A stretch of DNA of 64,000 nucleotides, from assembly GCA_030057655.1 (NCBI GenBank), contig JASGUQ010000050.1, positions 1 to 64,000 of the forward strand, written 5' to 3'. Below, in pieces: positions 44,112 through 52,950 of this stretch. The notes under the pieces are model-generated. The model was given only the letters and a program-made list of their open reading frames with translations. It was not told the origin of the DNA and ran no database searches. The stretch comes from Bacillota bacterium (GTDB taxonomy: Bacteria; Bacillota; Clostridia; Christensenellales; Aristaeellaceae). Positions within the stretch are counted from its first letter, which is position 1; each line of letters opens with the position of its first letter. Made by a program: the position numbers and the translations under genes.

Positions 44112-45332
44112 ATGAGGAAATTTTTCGCACTCGTTCTGACCCTCGCGATGACGCTGTCCCTGTTCAGCTTCGTTGCGAACGCAGAAGGCTACACCGGCGA
44201 CATCAAGATCTGGGTCGCTGACTCCATGGTCGATTTGACCAAGGCCAAGGTGGAAGACTTCAAGGCCGCTCATCCCGAATACGCCGGCATCAACGCGCTG
44301 GTGGAGCCGGTTGGTGAAGGCGATTCCGCCACCAACATGATCACCGACGTTGAAGGCGGCGCCGACATCTTCGGTTTCGCCCAGGATCAGCTGTCCCGCC
44401 TGGTCGCCGCCGGCGCCCTGGTTGAGCTGTCTGAAGAGAACGCCGCCATCGTCAAGGCCGAGAACGACCCCGGCGCAGTCGGCGCTGTCACCATGGCCGA
44501 CCTGATGTACGCCTACCCCATGACTTCTGACAACGGCTACTTCCTCTACTATGACAAGTCCGTCATCACCGATCCCTCCACCCTGGAAGGCGTCCTGGAG
44601 CAGGCCAACGCCGCCAACAAGAAAGTGTATTTTGAGATTAACAACGGCTGGTACCAGCCTGCCTTCTTCTTTGGCGCGGGCGCTTATGTCACCTACGATG
44701 TGGATGACGCCGGCAACCTGGTCAAAGCCAACATCAACTATGCCACCCCCGAAGGCCTCGCCGGTCTGAAGGGCATCATCGCCCTGGCGTCAAACCCGGC
44801 TTTTGTCAACGGCTCCTCCGCCAGCAACGCCATGGACTACGCCGCGATCGTGGACGGCGCCTGGGATCAGGCTGCTGTGAAGGCCGCCTTTGGCGACAAT
44901 TTCGCCGCCACCAAGCTGCCCACCTTCAACGTGGACGGCAAGGATTACCAGCTCTCCGGCTTTGGCGGCTTCAAAATGCTGGGCGTGAAACCCCAGGTTG
45001 ACGAAGCCAAACTGGCCGCCTGCGACGCGCTGGCCCTGTACCTGGCCGGTGAAGAAGTCCAGGCCGCCCGCTTTGAGCAGTCCGGCTGGGGCCCCTCCAA
45101 CCTGAAGGTTCAGCAGTCCGAGGCCGTCAAGAACGACGTCGTCCTCTCCGCCCTCGCTTCCCAGTTGGCCTACACCATCCCCCAGGGCCAGTATCCTGGC
45201 GACTACTGGTCAACCGCGACCGCCCTGGGCGATGACATCATCGCCGGCAAGCTCAACGGCCTGAGCGACGAAGACCTGATGGCAGCCCTGAAGGATTTCG
45301 AAGCCAAACTGATTGCCCTGGTTGCCCAATAA
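44112..45332 (+). CDS. Maltodextrin-type ABC transporter substrate-binding protein
   Basis: This 406-residue protein of the type 1 extracellular solute-binding family (MalE-like) has a signal peptide at residues 1-24 (ending VANAEG), again without a lipobox cysteine. GDIKIWVADSMVDLTKAKVEDF at the mature N-terminus, ADIFGFAQDQLSRL and SDNGYFLYYDK are typical of maltose/maltodextrin-binding proteins. AGGAGG supports ATG 44112. A strong hairpin after the gene should raise its yield over the membrane genes. Location beside the amylase points to maltodextrin as ligand. Codon choice is strongly biased to C/G-ending codons, as in highly expressed genes. Confidence 0.9.
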   Translation: MRKFFALVLTLAMTLSLFSFVANAEGYTGDIKIWVADSMVDLTKAKVEDFKAAHPEYAGINALVEPVGEGDSATNMITDVEGGADIFGFAQDQLSRLVAAGALVELSEENAAIVKAENDPGAVGAVTMADLMYAYPMTSDNGYFLYYDKSVITDPSTLEGVLEQANAANKKVYFEINNGWYQPAFFFGAGAYVTYDVDDAGNLVKANINYATPEGLAGLKGIIALASNPAFVNGSSASNAMDYAAIVDGAWDQAAVKAAFGDNFAATKLPTFNVDGKDYQLSGFGGFKMLGVKPQVDEAKLAACDALALYLAGEEVQAARFEQSGWGPSNLKVQQSEAVKNDVVLSALASQLAYTIPQGQYPGDYWSTATALGDDIIAGKLNGLSDEDLMAALKDFEAKLIALVAQ

Positions 45333-45340
45333 GTTGTTAA

Positions 45341-45375
45341 AAACCCAGGCCGGGAAGGTCCCGGCCTAGGTTTTT
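45341..45375 (+). terminator. Intercistronic hairpin after the binding-protein gene
   Basis: AGGCCGGGA pairs with TCCCGGCCT around a 3-base loop (45347-45367), extended by AAACC/GGTTT, and is followed by TTTTTCC. It acts as a partial terminator or mRNA 3' stabiliser before malF. Confidence 0.75.
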
Positions 45376-45407
45376 CCATATCATAAAAGCAAAAAGTTGG
45401 TGAAAAA

Positions 45408-46889
45408 ATGGTTGATTTGGAATACCTCAAGCTAAGCCGGGGGCAGAAGATGGTTCACAGGCTGATGAGCTATTTGAAGCGCCTGCCTGGCCGGATCGCC
45501 CGCGGATTCCTGAAGATGCTGAACGCCATCGGCCTGTTCTTTAAACACATCGTTGAAGAGGTCAGGGACGTCGGGCAGACCTTTATTCAAGGCGACTTTA
45601 AAACACGGACGTCCTTTTTTATTATGGGCTTTGGTTCCATCGCCCGCGGGCAGGTCTTCAGGGGCCTGCTGTTTTTCCTGTTCCAGGTGATTTTTGTCCT
45701 GTACATGGTGTTTTTTGGCGGGTACTACCTGTCCAAGCTGGACACCCTGGGCACGGTGGAGACGGTTAAAAAAGGCCGCGTCACCGTGTACGGGGACAAC
45801 AGCTTCCTCATCCTGCTCTACGGCATCCTCACGGTCTTCTTTATCATCGCCTTCCTGTACACCTGGCGGGTGAACGTGAAGCAGAACAAAATCGGCCAGA
45901 AACTGCAGAAGGAAGGCAAGAAACTGAAGTCCGCCAAAGATGACCTTGCCGCGTTCGCGGACCACCAGTTCCACAAGACGCTTCTGGCGCTGCCCACCCT
46001 GGGCATTTTCACCTTCACCATCGTGCCCATCATCTTCATGGTGCTGGTGGCCTTTACCAATTACGACTATACGCACCAGCCGCCGGGCAAGCTGTTTACC
46101 TGGGTGGGGCTGGACAACTTCTACAACATGCTGGGCACCGGCACCGCCAACTTCGGCGACACCTTCCGCCAGGTGCTGTTCTGGACCCTGGTCTGGGCCT
46201 TTTTTGCCACCTTCCTCAACTACTTCCTGGGCATGATGGTCGCCATCATGATCAACAAAAAGGGCATCAAGCTCAAGAAGATGTGGCGCACCATCCTGGT
46301 GATGACCATCGCCATCCCGCAGTTTGTAAGCCTCCTGTACGTGTCCAAGATGTTCGCGGCGGACGGCATCATCAACAGCTACCTGATGAACTGGGGCTGG
46401 ATCTCAAAGCCGCTGCCCTTCTGGACGGACGGCACCTGGGCCAAGGTCACGATCCTGGTAATCAACATCTGGATCGGCATCCCCTACATGATGCTGATCG
46501 CGACGGGCATTCTGATGAACATCCCGGCGGATCTGTACGAGTCCGCGCGCATTGACGGCGCCAACGCGGTGCAGACCTATGCCAAGATCACCTTGCCCTA
46601 CATGCTGTTTGTGACCGGGCCCTACCTGCTCACCAGCTTCATCGGGAACATCAACAACTTCAACGTCATCTACCTTTTGACTGGCGGGCGGCCCCTGTCC
46701 CTGGAGCTTGCCGGCAACGCCGGCCACACGGACCTGCTGATCACCTGGCTGTATAAGATGACGGTCAACGACACCAACTACAAAATGGCCGCCGTTATCG
46801 GCATCATCGTGTTTGTCGTTACCGCAGTCATCAACCTGGTGGTGTACAACATGATCCCATCGGTCAAGAACGAGGAGGATTTCCAGTGA
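45408..46889 (+). CDS. malF: Maltodextrin-type ABC permease (MalF-like)
   Basis: This is a 493-residue protein with about eight hydrophobic segments. An N-terminal part with extra helices (residues ~70-165) precedes the binding-protein-dependent transport domain, as in Gram-positive MalF/MdxF proteins. The EAA-type loop is ESARIDGANAVQTYAKITLP near residue 385. ATG 45408 has only a weak site; ATG 45450 (MVHRLM), with GGGGGCAG upstream, is an alternative start. The stop overlaps the malG start region. Confidence 0.9.
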   Translation: MVDLEYLKLSRGQKMVHRLMSYLKRLPGRIARGFLKMLNAIGLFFKHIVEEVRDVGQTFIQGDFKTRTSFFIMGFGSIARGQVFRGLLFFLFQVIFVLYMVFFGGYYLSKLDTLGTVETVKKGRVTVYGDNSFLILLYGILTVFFIIAFLYTWRVNVKQNKIGQKLQKEGKKLKSAKDDLAAFADHQFHKTLLALPTLGIFTFTIVPIIFMVLVAFTNYDYTHQPPGKLFTWVGLDNFYNMLGTGTANFGDTFRQVLFWTLVWAFFATFLNYFLGMMVAIMINKKGIKLKKMWRTILVMTIAIPQFVSLLYVSKMFAADGIINSYLMNWGWISKPLPFWTDGTWAKVTILVINIWIGIPYMMLIATGILMNIPADLYESARIDGANAVQTYAKITLPYMLFVTGPYLLTSFIGNINNFNVIYLLTGGRPLSLELAGNAGHTDLLITWLYKMTVNDTNYKMAAVIGIIVFVVTAVINLVVYNMIPSVKNEEDFQ

Positions 46890-47830
46890 TGGCAAAGAAA
46901 AACGAAATACCGGAAGTGGACATCATCGTCGATCATGAGGCCGGCGTCATCCGGGAGGTCAAGTCCTCCAAACTGCGCAGCCAAAAGGCGCATGAGCGCC
47001 GGGTGAACAGGGGCATTTATATTTTGCTGACCATCATCTCCATCGTCTGGCTGGCGCCCTTTGTGTTCCTGCTGCTGCAGTCCTTCCGCTCCTATTTGAC
47101 AGAGGACGGCGGCATGGTGGCCTACCTGATCCCCAAGACCTTTTCCCTGGACAACTACATCTTCCTCTTTGAGGACGGGACCTACCTGCGCTGGTACGGC
47201 AACACGCTCACCATCGCGCTGTTTGTCGCCGTGATCCAGACGGTCATCGTGCTCTCTGTCAGCTATGCCCTAAGCCGCATGCGCTTCCGCGGGCGCAAGC
47301 TCCTGATGAACGTCATCCTGGTCCTGGGCATGTTCCCGGGCTTTCTCACCATGATCGCCCTGTACTTCCTGTTAAAGCAATTGGGCCTGACCCAGGAAGG
47401 CGCGATCCCGGGCCTGATTTTGATCTACACGGCCTCCTCCGGCATGGGCTATTACATCTCCAAGGGCTTCTTTGACACCATCCCCAAATCCCTGGACGAG
47501 TCCGCCCGCATCGACGGCGCGACCCGCTTTTACGTCTTCCGCAGGATCATCATGCCCCTTTCAAAGCCCATCGTCATCTACACCATCCTCATGGCCTTTA
47601 TGGCGCCCTGGGGAGACTATGTGTTTGCCTCCTACGTGGCCTTTGGCAAATCAAACAGCTATAACGTGGCTGTCGGCCTGTACCGGTGGGTCAACACGCA
47701 GGACTATCAGGGCTACTTCACCCGCTTCTGCGCGGGCGGCGTCCTGGTGGCCATTCCCATCACCGCGTTATTCCTCATGCTGCAAAAATACTACGTTGAG
47801 GGCGTCACCGGCGGCGCCGTCAAGGGCTAA
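46889..47830 (+). CDS. malG: Maltodextrin-type ABC permease (MalG-like)
   Basis: This 313-residue permease has six main hydrophobic segments after a ~45-residue cytoplasmic N-terminus. The EAA loop is DESARIDGATRFYVFRRIIMP near residue 205. GAGGAGG at 46872-46878 serves either GTG 46886 or ATG 46889; both overlap the malF stop (GTGATG). ATG is preferred. It forms the channel with MalF and is energised by the UgpC-like ATPase encoded 12 bases downstream. Confidence 0.92.
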   Translation: MAKKNEIPEVDIIVDHEAGVIREVKSSKLRSQKAHERRVNRGIYILLTIISIVWLAPFVFLLLQSFRSYLTEDGGMVAYLIPKTFSLDNYIFLFEDGTYLRWYGNTLTIALFVAVIQTVIVLSVSYALSRMRFRGRKLLMNVILVLGMFPGFLTMIALYFLLKQLGLTQEGAIPGLILIYTASSGMGYYISKGFFDTIPKSLDESARIDGATRFYVFRRIIMPLSKPIVIYTILMAFMAPWGDYVFASYVAFGKSNSYNVAVGLYRWVNTQDYQGYFTRFCAGGVLVAIPITALFLMLQKYYVEGVTGGAVKG

Positions 47831-47842
47831 AAGGAGCGTCAC

Positions 47843-48991
<1,149 letters not shown>

Positions 48992-49022
48992 GTTTTTATA
49001 CTGGACTTGATCCATTCTCAAG

Positions 49023-49047
49023 CCCTGGCTGAAAAGCCGGGGTTTTT
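49023..49047 (+). terminator. Terminator of the maltodextrin importer operon
   Basis: CCCTGGCT and AGCCGGGG pair (8 bp with one T-G) around a GAAA tetraloop at 49031-49034, then TTTTT. It lies 31 bases after the ATPase stop. Confidence 0.85.
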
Positions 49048-49112
49048 CAGTGCTGCGGCTTGTATAGTATTTCACTCCAAAAGCCGGGCAAGATAAAGCA
49101 GAGAAACCTGGG

Positions 49113-49118
49113 TATAAT
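49113..49118 (+). promoter_or_regulatory. Possible -10 box before the structured element
   Basis: A perfect TATAAT preceded by GGG lies about 30 bases before the structured element. The position where a -35 should be (49090-49095) does not match consensus, so this is uncertain. If used, the whole element would be the leader of the glutaredoxin-like mRNA. Confidence 0.3.
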
Positions 49119-49149
49119 AGCATCGCGCAGGGAAAACCCCCGCCGCGTA

Positions 49150-49310
49150 ATACCGAATGAATGAATAAATGCACCGATGGGCTGAGGGATTTTGATGGCT
49201 CCGCTAAGCCGAAAGAACGAGGCGTAGTCGCAGCCTACGCTGAGTGAGTGAGACAACGCGGAGGCGCAAAAGATCCAGTCCATCAAAGCATTTATGATGG
49301 AGTTCGGTAT
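49150..49310. ncRNA. Five-stem structured element: candidate leader RNA or MITE
   Basis: Five nested perfect stems lie in 161 bases: ATACCGAA (49150) with TTCGGTAT (49303); ATAAATGC (49165) with GCATTTAT (49288); TTTGATGG (49191) with CCATCAAA (49280); CTCCGC (49199) with GCGGAG (49258); GCGTAG (49222) with CTACGC (49235). That is 36 paired bases with no coding frame. It occupies most of the 343-base gap between the importer operon and the glutaredoxin-like gene and ends 24 bases before that gene's start codon. It may be a cis-acting RNA, an independent small RNA or a miniature transposable element; terminal inverted repeats fit the last, but no clear target duplication is seen. Confidence 0.5.
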
Positions 49311-49334
49311 AAAACAAAGAAATGAGAAGATAAA

Positions 49335-49598
49335 ATGTCACACATCACCCTGTATCACTTTGAAGGCTGCCCGGCCTGCAGAAACGCCAAGGAATGGATG
49401 AGCGAGCTGCGCCGGGAAAAACCGGAGCTGAAGGACGTCCCGGTTGAAATGGTGGACGTCCACAAAACCCCTAACTTCAAGGCCCCCGCGCCCTTTTACT
49501 ACGTGCCCACCTTCTTTGTGGACGGCAAAAAGGTGCTTGAAGGCGTCGCCACCAAGGATAAGGTGGAGGAGATCATGCGCCGGGGGGTGGCTTCGTAA
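49335..49598 (+). CDS. Glutaredoxin-like thioredoxin-fold protein
   Basis: This 87-residue protein has the thioredoxin-fold redox motif CPAC (Cys12-Cys15) directly after the first strand (ITLYHFEG). The conserved cis-proline is in YYVPTFFV, followed by a glycine pair region near KVLEGVA. Size and motif fit small glutaredoxin/thioredoxin-like proteins. GAGAAG lies about 8 bases before ATG 49335. It is monocistronic and ends in a terminator. A redox partner cannot be named. Confidence 0.85.
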   Translation: MSHITLYHFEGCPACRNAKEWMSELRREKPELKDVPVEMVDVHKTPNFKAPAPFYYVPTFFVDGKKVLEGVATKDKVEEIMRRGVAS

Positions 49599-49624
49599 TT
49601 CTGGGCTTTCAAACAAATATCAAA

Positions 49625-49650
49625 ACTCCGCCCAATTTAAGCGGAGTTTT
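49625..49650. terminator. Bidirectional terminator between glutaredoxin-like and res genes
   Basis: ACTCCGC (49625-49631) pairs with GCGGAGT (49641-49647). TTTT follows on the plus strand and AAAA precedes, so it works for the glutaredoxin-like gene and for the minus-strand restriction operon ending at 49693. Confidence 0.75.
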
Positions 49651-49692
49651 CATATTGGCAACGTACCGTAGAAACTTTGATGCTTTCTCTTT

Positions 49693-52600
49693 TCAGCCTG
49701 TCTTTTCCTCCAACAGTATTTTCGCCATCATCACTTCGATGCAGTCTATCTGATCCAGGCATAGCACGTGCCGGGCTTCACGTTGAGCTTTGCTCATCTT
49801 CCACCATTGCCACAGTTCAGCAGAGGGTGTGCTGGATAGAATAAAGGAATTGAGCACAATGCGCTTATCTGGATAGCTTGGCTGCAATCGTTTTTCCAAC
49901 TCTTTGATGGTGGCATAGAAATGTACCTTGGGGTCGTCCTTGCTAACATGGTGCAAGCCTTTAGGATCAATGAAAGTGATGTACTGAACCTTCTCAGTGT
50001 TCATCCATAAGATGTAATCCGGGTAAAAGTTGCCCGCCTCAAAAAATCCGATGCCCGCCTTGCTCTTGTTACGCAGCAGCACCAAGTCAATACCGTTCAA
50101 GCTTTGGGAATGATCATCACAATAAGCCTTCAACAAGTCAACCATTGTTTTCTCTCCAGCATTCAGGCTGACTGGCGATACAGAGATTTCCAGCCCCTTA
50201 CCCTGCACATGGATCAAGGGCGCGTACAGGTGATATCGAAAGTCAAAGGCGGTAATAATGTCATAGGGGGATTTGCGCTGATATTCCGGGATTTCCTTTT
50301 TTGTCTGCAGCAGGGCATTTACTTCATCTAAGAAACTCTTCAGCTCTTCCCAACTGTCATAACCATCTCTTTGTGGCTGGTAAAGGAAAGTGTATTCATC
50401 CACAAAGTTGCTGTTGTCCTCTGTCAGGGGCTGATAACTCATCCTGGGCGCTTCCCATTGTTCCCTATGATATTTGAGGAATTTATCAATGTAGACCTTC
50501 AGCGCCATGATAGCAAAATCCGTATACAGCGGCAGCTTGTCCATGCTGTTAAAGGCAATATGGCTCTTGGGGATAAGCATTGTATACCATCCGTCTTCTT
50601 CCAGGATTTCTTGAAGTTTATCTTGCTGGATGGACAGGTTATACAGCGTTTTTTCATTCTTGTATTGCTGCAATTCTTCAAAGATACGGGCATAATTCAG
50701 GTAAGGCAGCGCCTCATCCGGCAGTTTGTGCTCCTGTGTGGTGGCTTCCAGTTGCCAGTTATAGCTGGAGCGGATGGTTTGCACCTTGCTGCGGCAGTCC
50801 AGCACCGCGCGGTTTTTTACCAGGTAGGAAAGCAAACCGTCATCCGGCTTGGTCAATAGCAGCCTTGCCGCCTGGCGCTTAAAGCTGACGCCCTGAGGCA
50901 GGCGAATCACCTGCAGTTTCTTTTCCGCCAGACCTTGCAGACGCTTTATAACCGGCAGGGTATGCTTCAGGGGCTTGTCTGTGGGCATTTCTTCCAGTTC
51001 CAGGAAACGCTTAAAGTCTTCCATGTACTGGGCCTTCACGCCAAAGATGGTCAATGTTTCCAAGGCCTGGATATCCTGAGGAATGATAGCTGGCACATCC
51101 AGTTTGCTGCTGCGTTTCAATCTGCCCTGGTAGCCCTTCAGCCGCACACCGCGGCCAAAAAGCTGGATGGCCTGGCTGCCTTCACCCTTGGCAAAATTGA
51201 TCAGACCCATGGTGGAAACCCGCCAACTGTTCCAGCCTTCGGTAAACTTCCGGGAGCCGATGAGCACATGGATGCTGGAATCCGTCTGGTTAATTGCCTG
51301 GAAAAGGGATTCTGAAACAAACTCCTCTGTCTTGGTTATCAGACCTTTATTCTCACAGTTTTTTAGCAGCGTGGCTGTATCACCAATGTTGATGACCCCA
51401 AAATACGCCCCCTGATCGCCGATTTGCAGCGCAATTTCCCCATCCACCTGGCGCAGGTTGGTCAGCATCAGGCGGGGTTCATGCCCCAGGGTGTCAGCGT
51501 TAAACAAAATGCGCAGGATATCCTCATAGGTTTGCTGAGGTGTTATATTCTGGCTGTAGTTGCTGAGTTTTTTCAGGGGATTAAAATCCCCATAAAACAA
51601 TTCATAGTTCTTGTTGTCCAGCAGTCCGGTGTCCTCGTTGAGCACCGCTTCAATATAGCCAATGGTTTTGCGCCGGTTGCGTACAAAGCCATCTATGAAG
51701 GTAAGTATCTCCTCCACATCCGTCAGTTCACCCTTGGTGGTGCTGGTTGTTACACGATTGCCAACAAACACCAGCAGCGGCTTTTCCACATGAAAGGGCG
51801 CATACGCCTGGCCATAGTGCTGGTACAGCTTCATCTGCTGGTAGAAGCTTAGCAGGCAACCAGTCAGGTACAGTTCCTTTTGCTCCTGGATGGTGTCGTT
51901 CCTCAGGTTATAGATGCGATAGTCCTTGCCATACCCATCGGAATAAAAATATTTATAGGAATAATCCATGATGATGCTCTTGCCGTACTCATCCATCATG
52001 GCTTGCATGGTAGCCTGGTTACCCCGCAATGCCTGCTTGAAGGTGGCGGAATACTCAAAGGCAAAGCCCCCATCCTGGCTTAGGCGGGTGCGGTAGTCAT
52101 ACCACACATCCCCTTGCAGGCCCCTATGGGCCTCATCCACCAGCACCAGGTTATTTTGCTCAAAGCTGTCCACGCTGACGGTTTTCTGTTTGCCTTCTTC
52201 CTTCAGCTTGTTCATGTCAATGACGATCACCTGGTTGCTGGTGGCGGGGATAAAACCTCTTTCCTTTTCAAACAATGCGGCACGGATGTCCGAAAGCGCC
52301 AGTTCCTCCAGGTGTTGTTTGCTCATTCCCTCGTTTGGCGCGAGCACAACGACCTGATTAATGTTCACCTGATGCCCGCCTGTCCGGGCACGCTTCAGGT
52401 AATAAAGGAATTGAAGGATGTTGCAGTGCATGATCAGCGTTTTACCGCTGCCAGTGGCGCTCATAAATGCCAGCTTATTCATGCTTCCCGGCATAAAGGG
52501 GCTGACTTCCAGCAAGCCCAGGGTTTCCAATTCTTTTTCTTGGGCAAAGGCGTTCAGGCTGGCTGAAAAGGCTTCCCGGTCAGAAAAATACCTGTCCAGG

Positions 52601-52950
52601 TAGATTTCGGTAAACAGCAGGGCAATGTACTGGAAGTACTTAAGCGAAAGCCCGCCCCGCTTGTGCCCGATCTGCTTGACATACCGGCAGATGTTCTCGT
52701 CATAGCGCCGCAACACATCCCGGGACAGCTGCACGCCCTCTGGCTTTAAAAAGATTTGCCTGTCCAGGTATTCCCAGAAACGGGTATTTTGACTCTCCGT
52801 CAGCCCTTCATAATCGCTGTGGTTTAATGCGCCAGCCAAGCCGTCCAAACTGGTTTTACCAAACAAGTGCAGCATATAGCGAAACAAAATTAAGCGATCG
52901 TTGAAAGGGATATCCGCCGCTGTCGCTGTCCGGCGCCGTCGTATGCTCAT
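49693..52950 (-). CDS. res: Type III restriction enzyme Res subunit (helicase-nuclease)
   Basis: This is a 1085-residue protein. The SF2 translocase motifs are Walker A ATGSGKT at residues 165-171, DEAH at 272-275, and a C-terminal helicase region with GSRKFTEGWNSWRV and QLFGRGVRL (motif VI) in the middle. The C-terminus has a PD-(D/E)xK nuclease, with YPDYILWM and FIDPKG near residues 985-1010, the usual Res pattern. It cuts DNA with Mod when sites are unmodified. The start overlaps the mod stop (ATGA at 52947-52950), so expression is coupled. The gene appears intact. Confidence 0.9.
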   Translation of the reverse strand: MSIRRRRTATAADIPFNDRLILFRYMLHLFGKTSLDGLAGALNHSDYEGLTESQNTRFWEYLDRQIFLKPEGVQLSRDVLRRYDENICRYVKQIGHKRGGLSLKYFQYIALLFTEIYLDRYFSDREAFSASLNAFAQEKELETLGLLEVSPFMPGSMNKLAFMSATGSGKTLIMHCNILQFLYYLKRARTGGHQVNINQVVVLAPNEGMSKQHLEELALSDIRAALFEKERGFIPATSNQVIVIDMNKLKEEGKQKTVSVDSFEQNNLVLVDEAHRGLQGDVWYDYRTRLSQDGGFAFEYSATFKQALRGNQATMQAMMDEYGKSIIMDYSYKYFYSDGYGKDYRIYNLRNDTIQEQKELYLTGCLLSFYQQMKLYQHYGQAYAPFHVEKPLLVFVGNRVTTSTTKGELTDVEEILTFIDGFVRNRRKTIGYIEAVLNEDTGLLDNKNYELFYGDFNPLKKLSNYSQNITPQQTYEDILRILFNADTLGHEPRLMLTNLRQVDGEIALQIGDQGAYFGVINIGDTATLLKNCENKGLITKTEEFVSESLFQAINQTDSSIHVLIGSRKFTEGWNSWRVSTMGLINFAKGEGSQAIQLFGRGVRLKGYQGRLKRSSKLDVPAIIPQDIQALETLTIFGVKAQYMEDFKRFLELEEMPTDKPLKHTLPVIKRLQGLAEKKLQVIRLPQGVSFKRQAARLLLTKPDDGLLSYLVKNRAVLDCRSKVQTIRSSYNWQLEATTQEHKLPDEALPYLNYARIFEELQQYKNEKTLYNLSIQQDKLQEILEEDGWYTMLIPKSHIAFNSMDKLPLYTDFAIMALKVYIDKFLKYHREQWEAPRMSYQPLTEDNSNFVDEYTFLYQPQRDGYDSWEELKSFLDEVNALLQTKKEIPEYQRKSPYDIITAFDFRYHLYAPLIHVQGKGLEISVSPVSLNAGEKTMVDLLKAYCDDHSQSLNGIDLVLLRNKSKAGIGFFEAGNFYPDYILWMNTEKVQYITFIDPKGLHHVSKDDPKVHFYATIKELEKRLQPSYPDKRIVLNSFILSSTPSAELWQWWKMSKAQREARHVLCLDQIDCIEVMMAKILLEEKTG

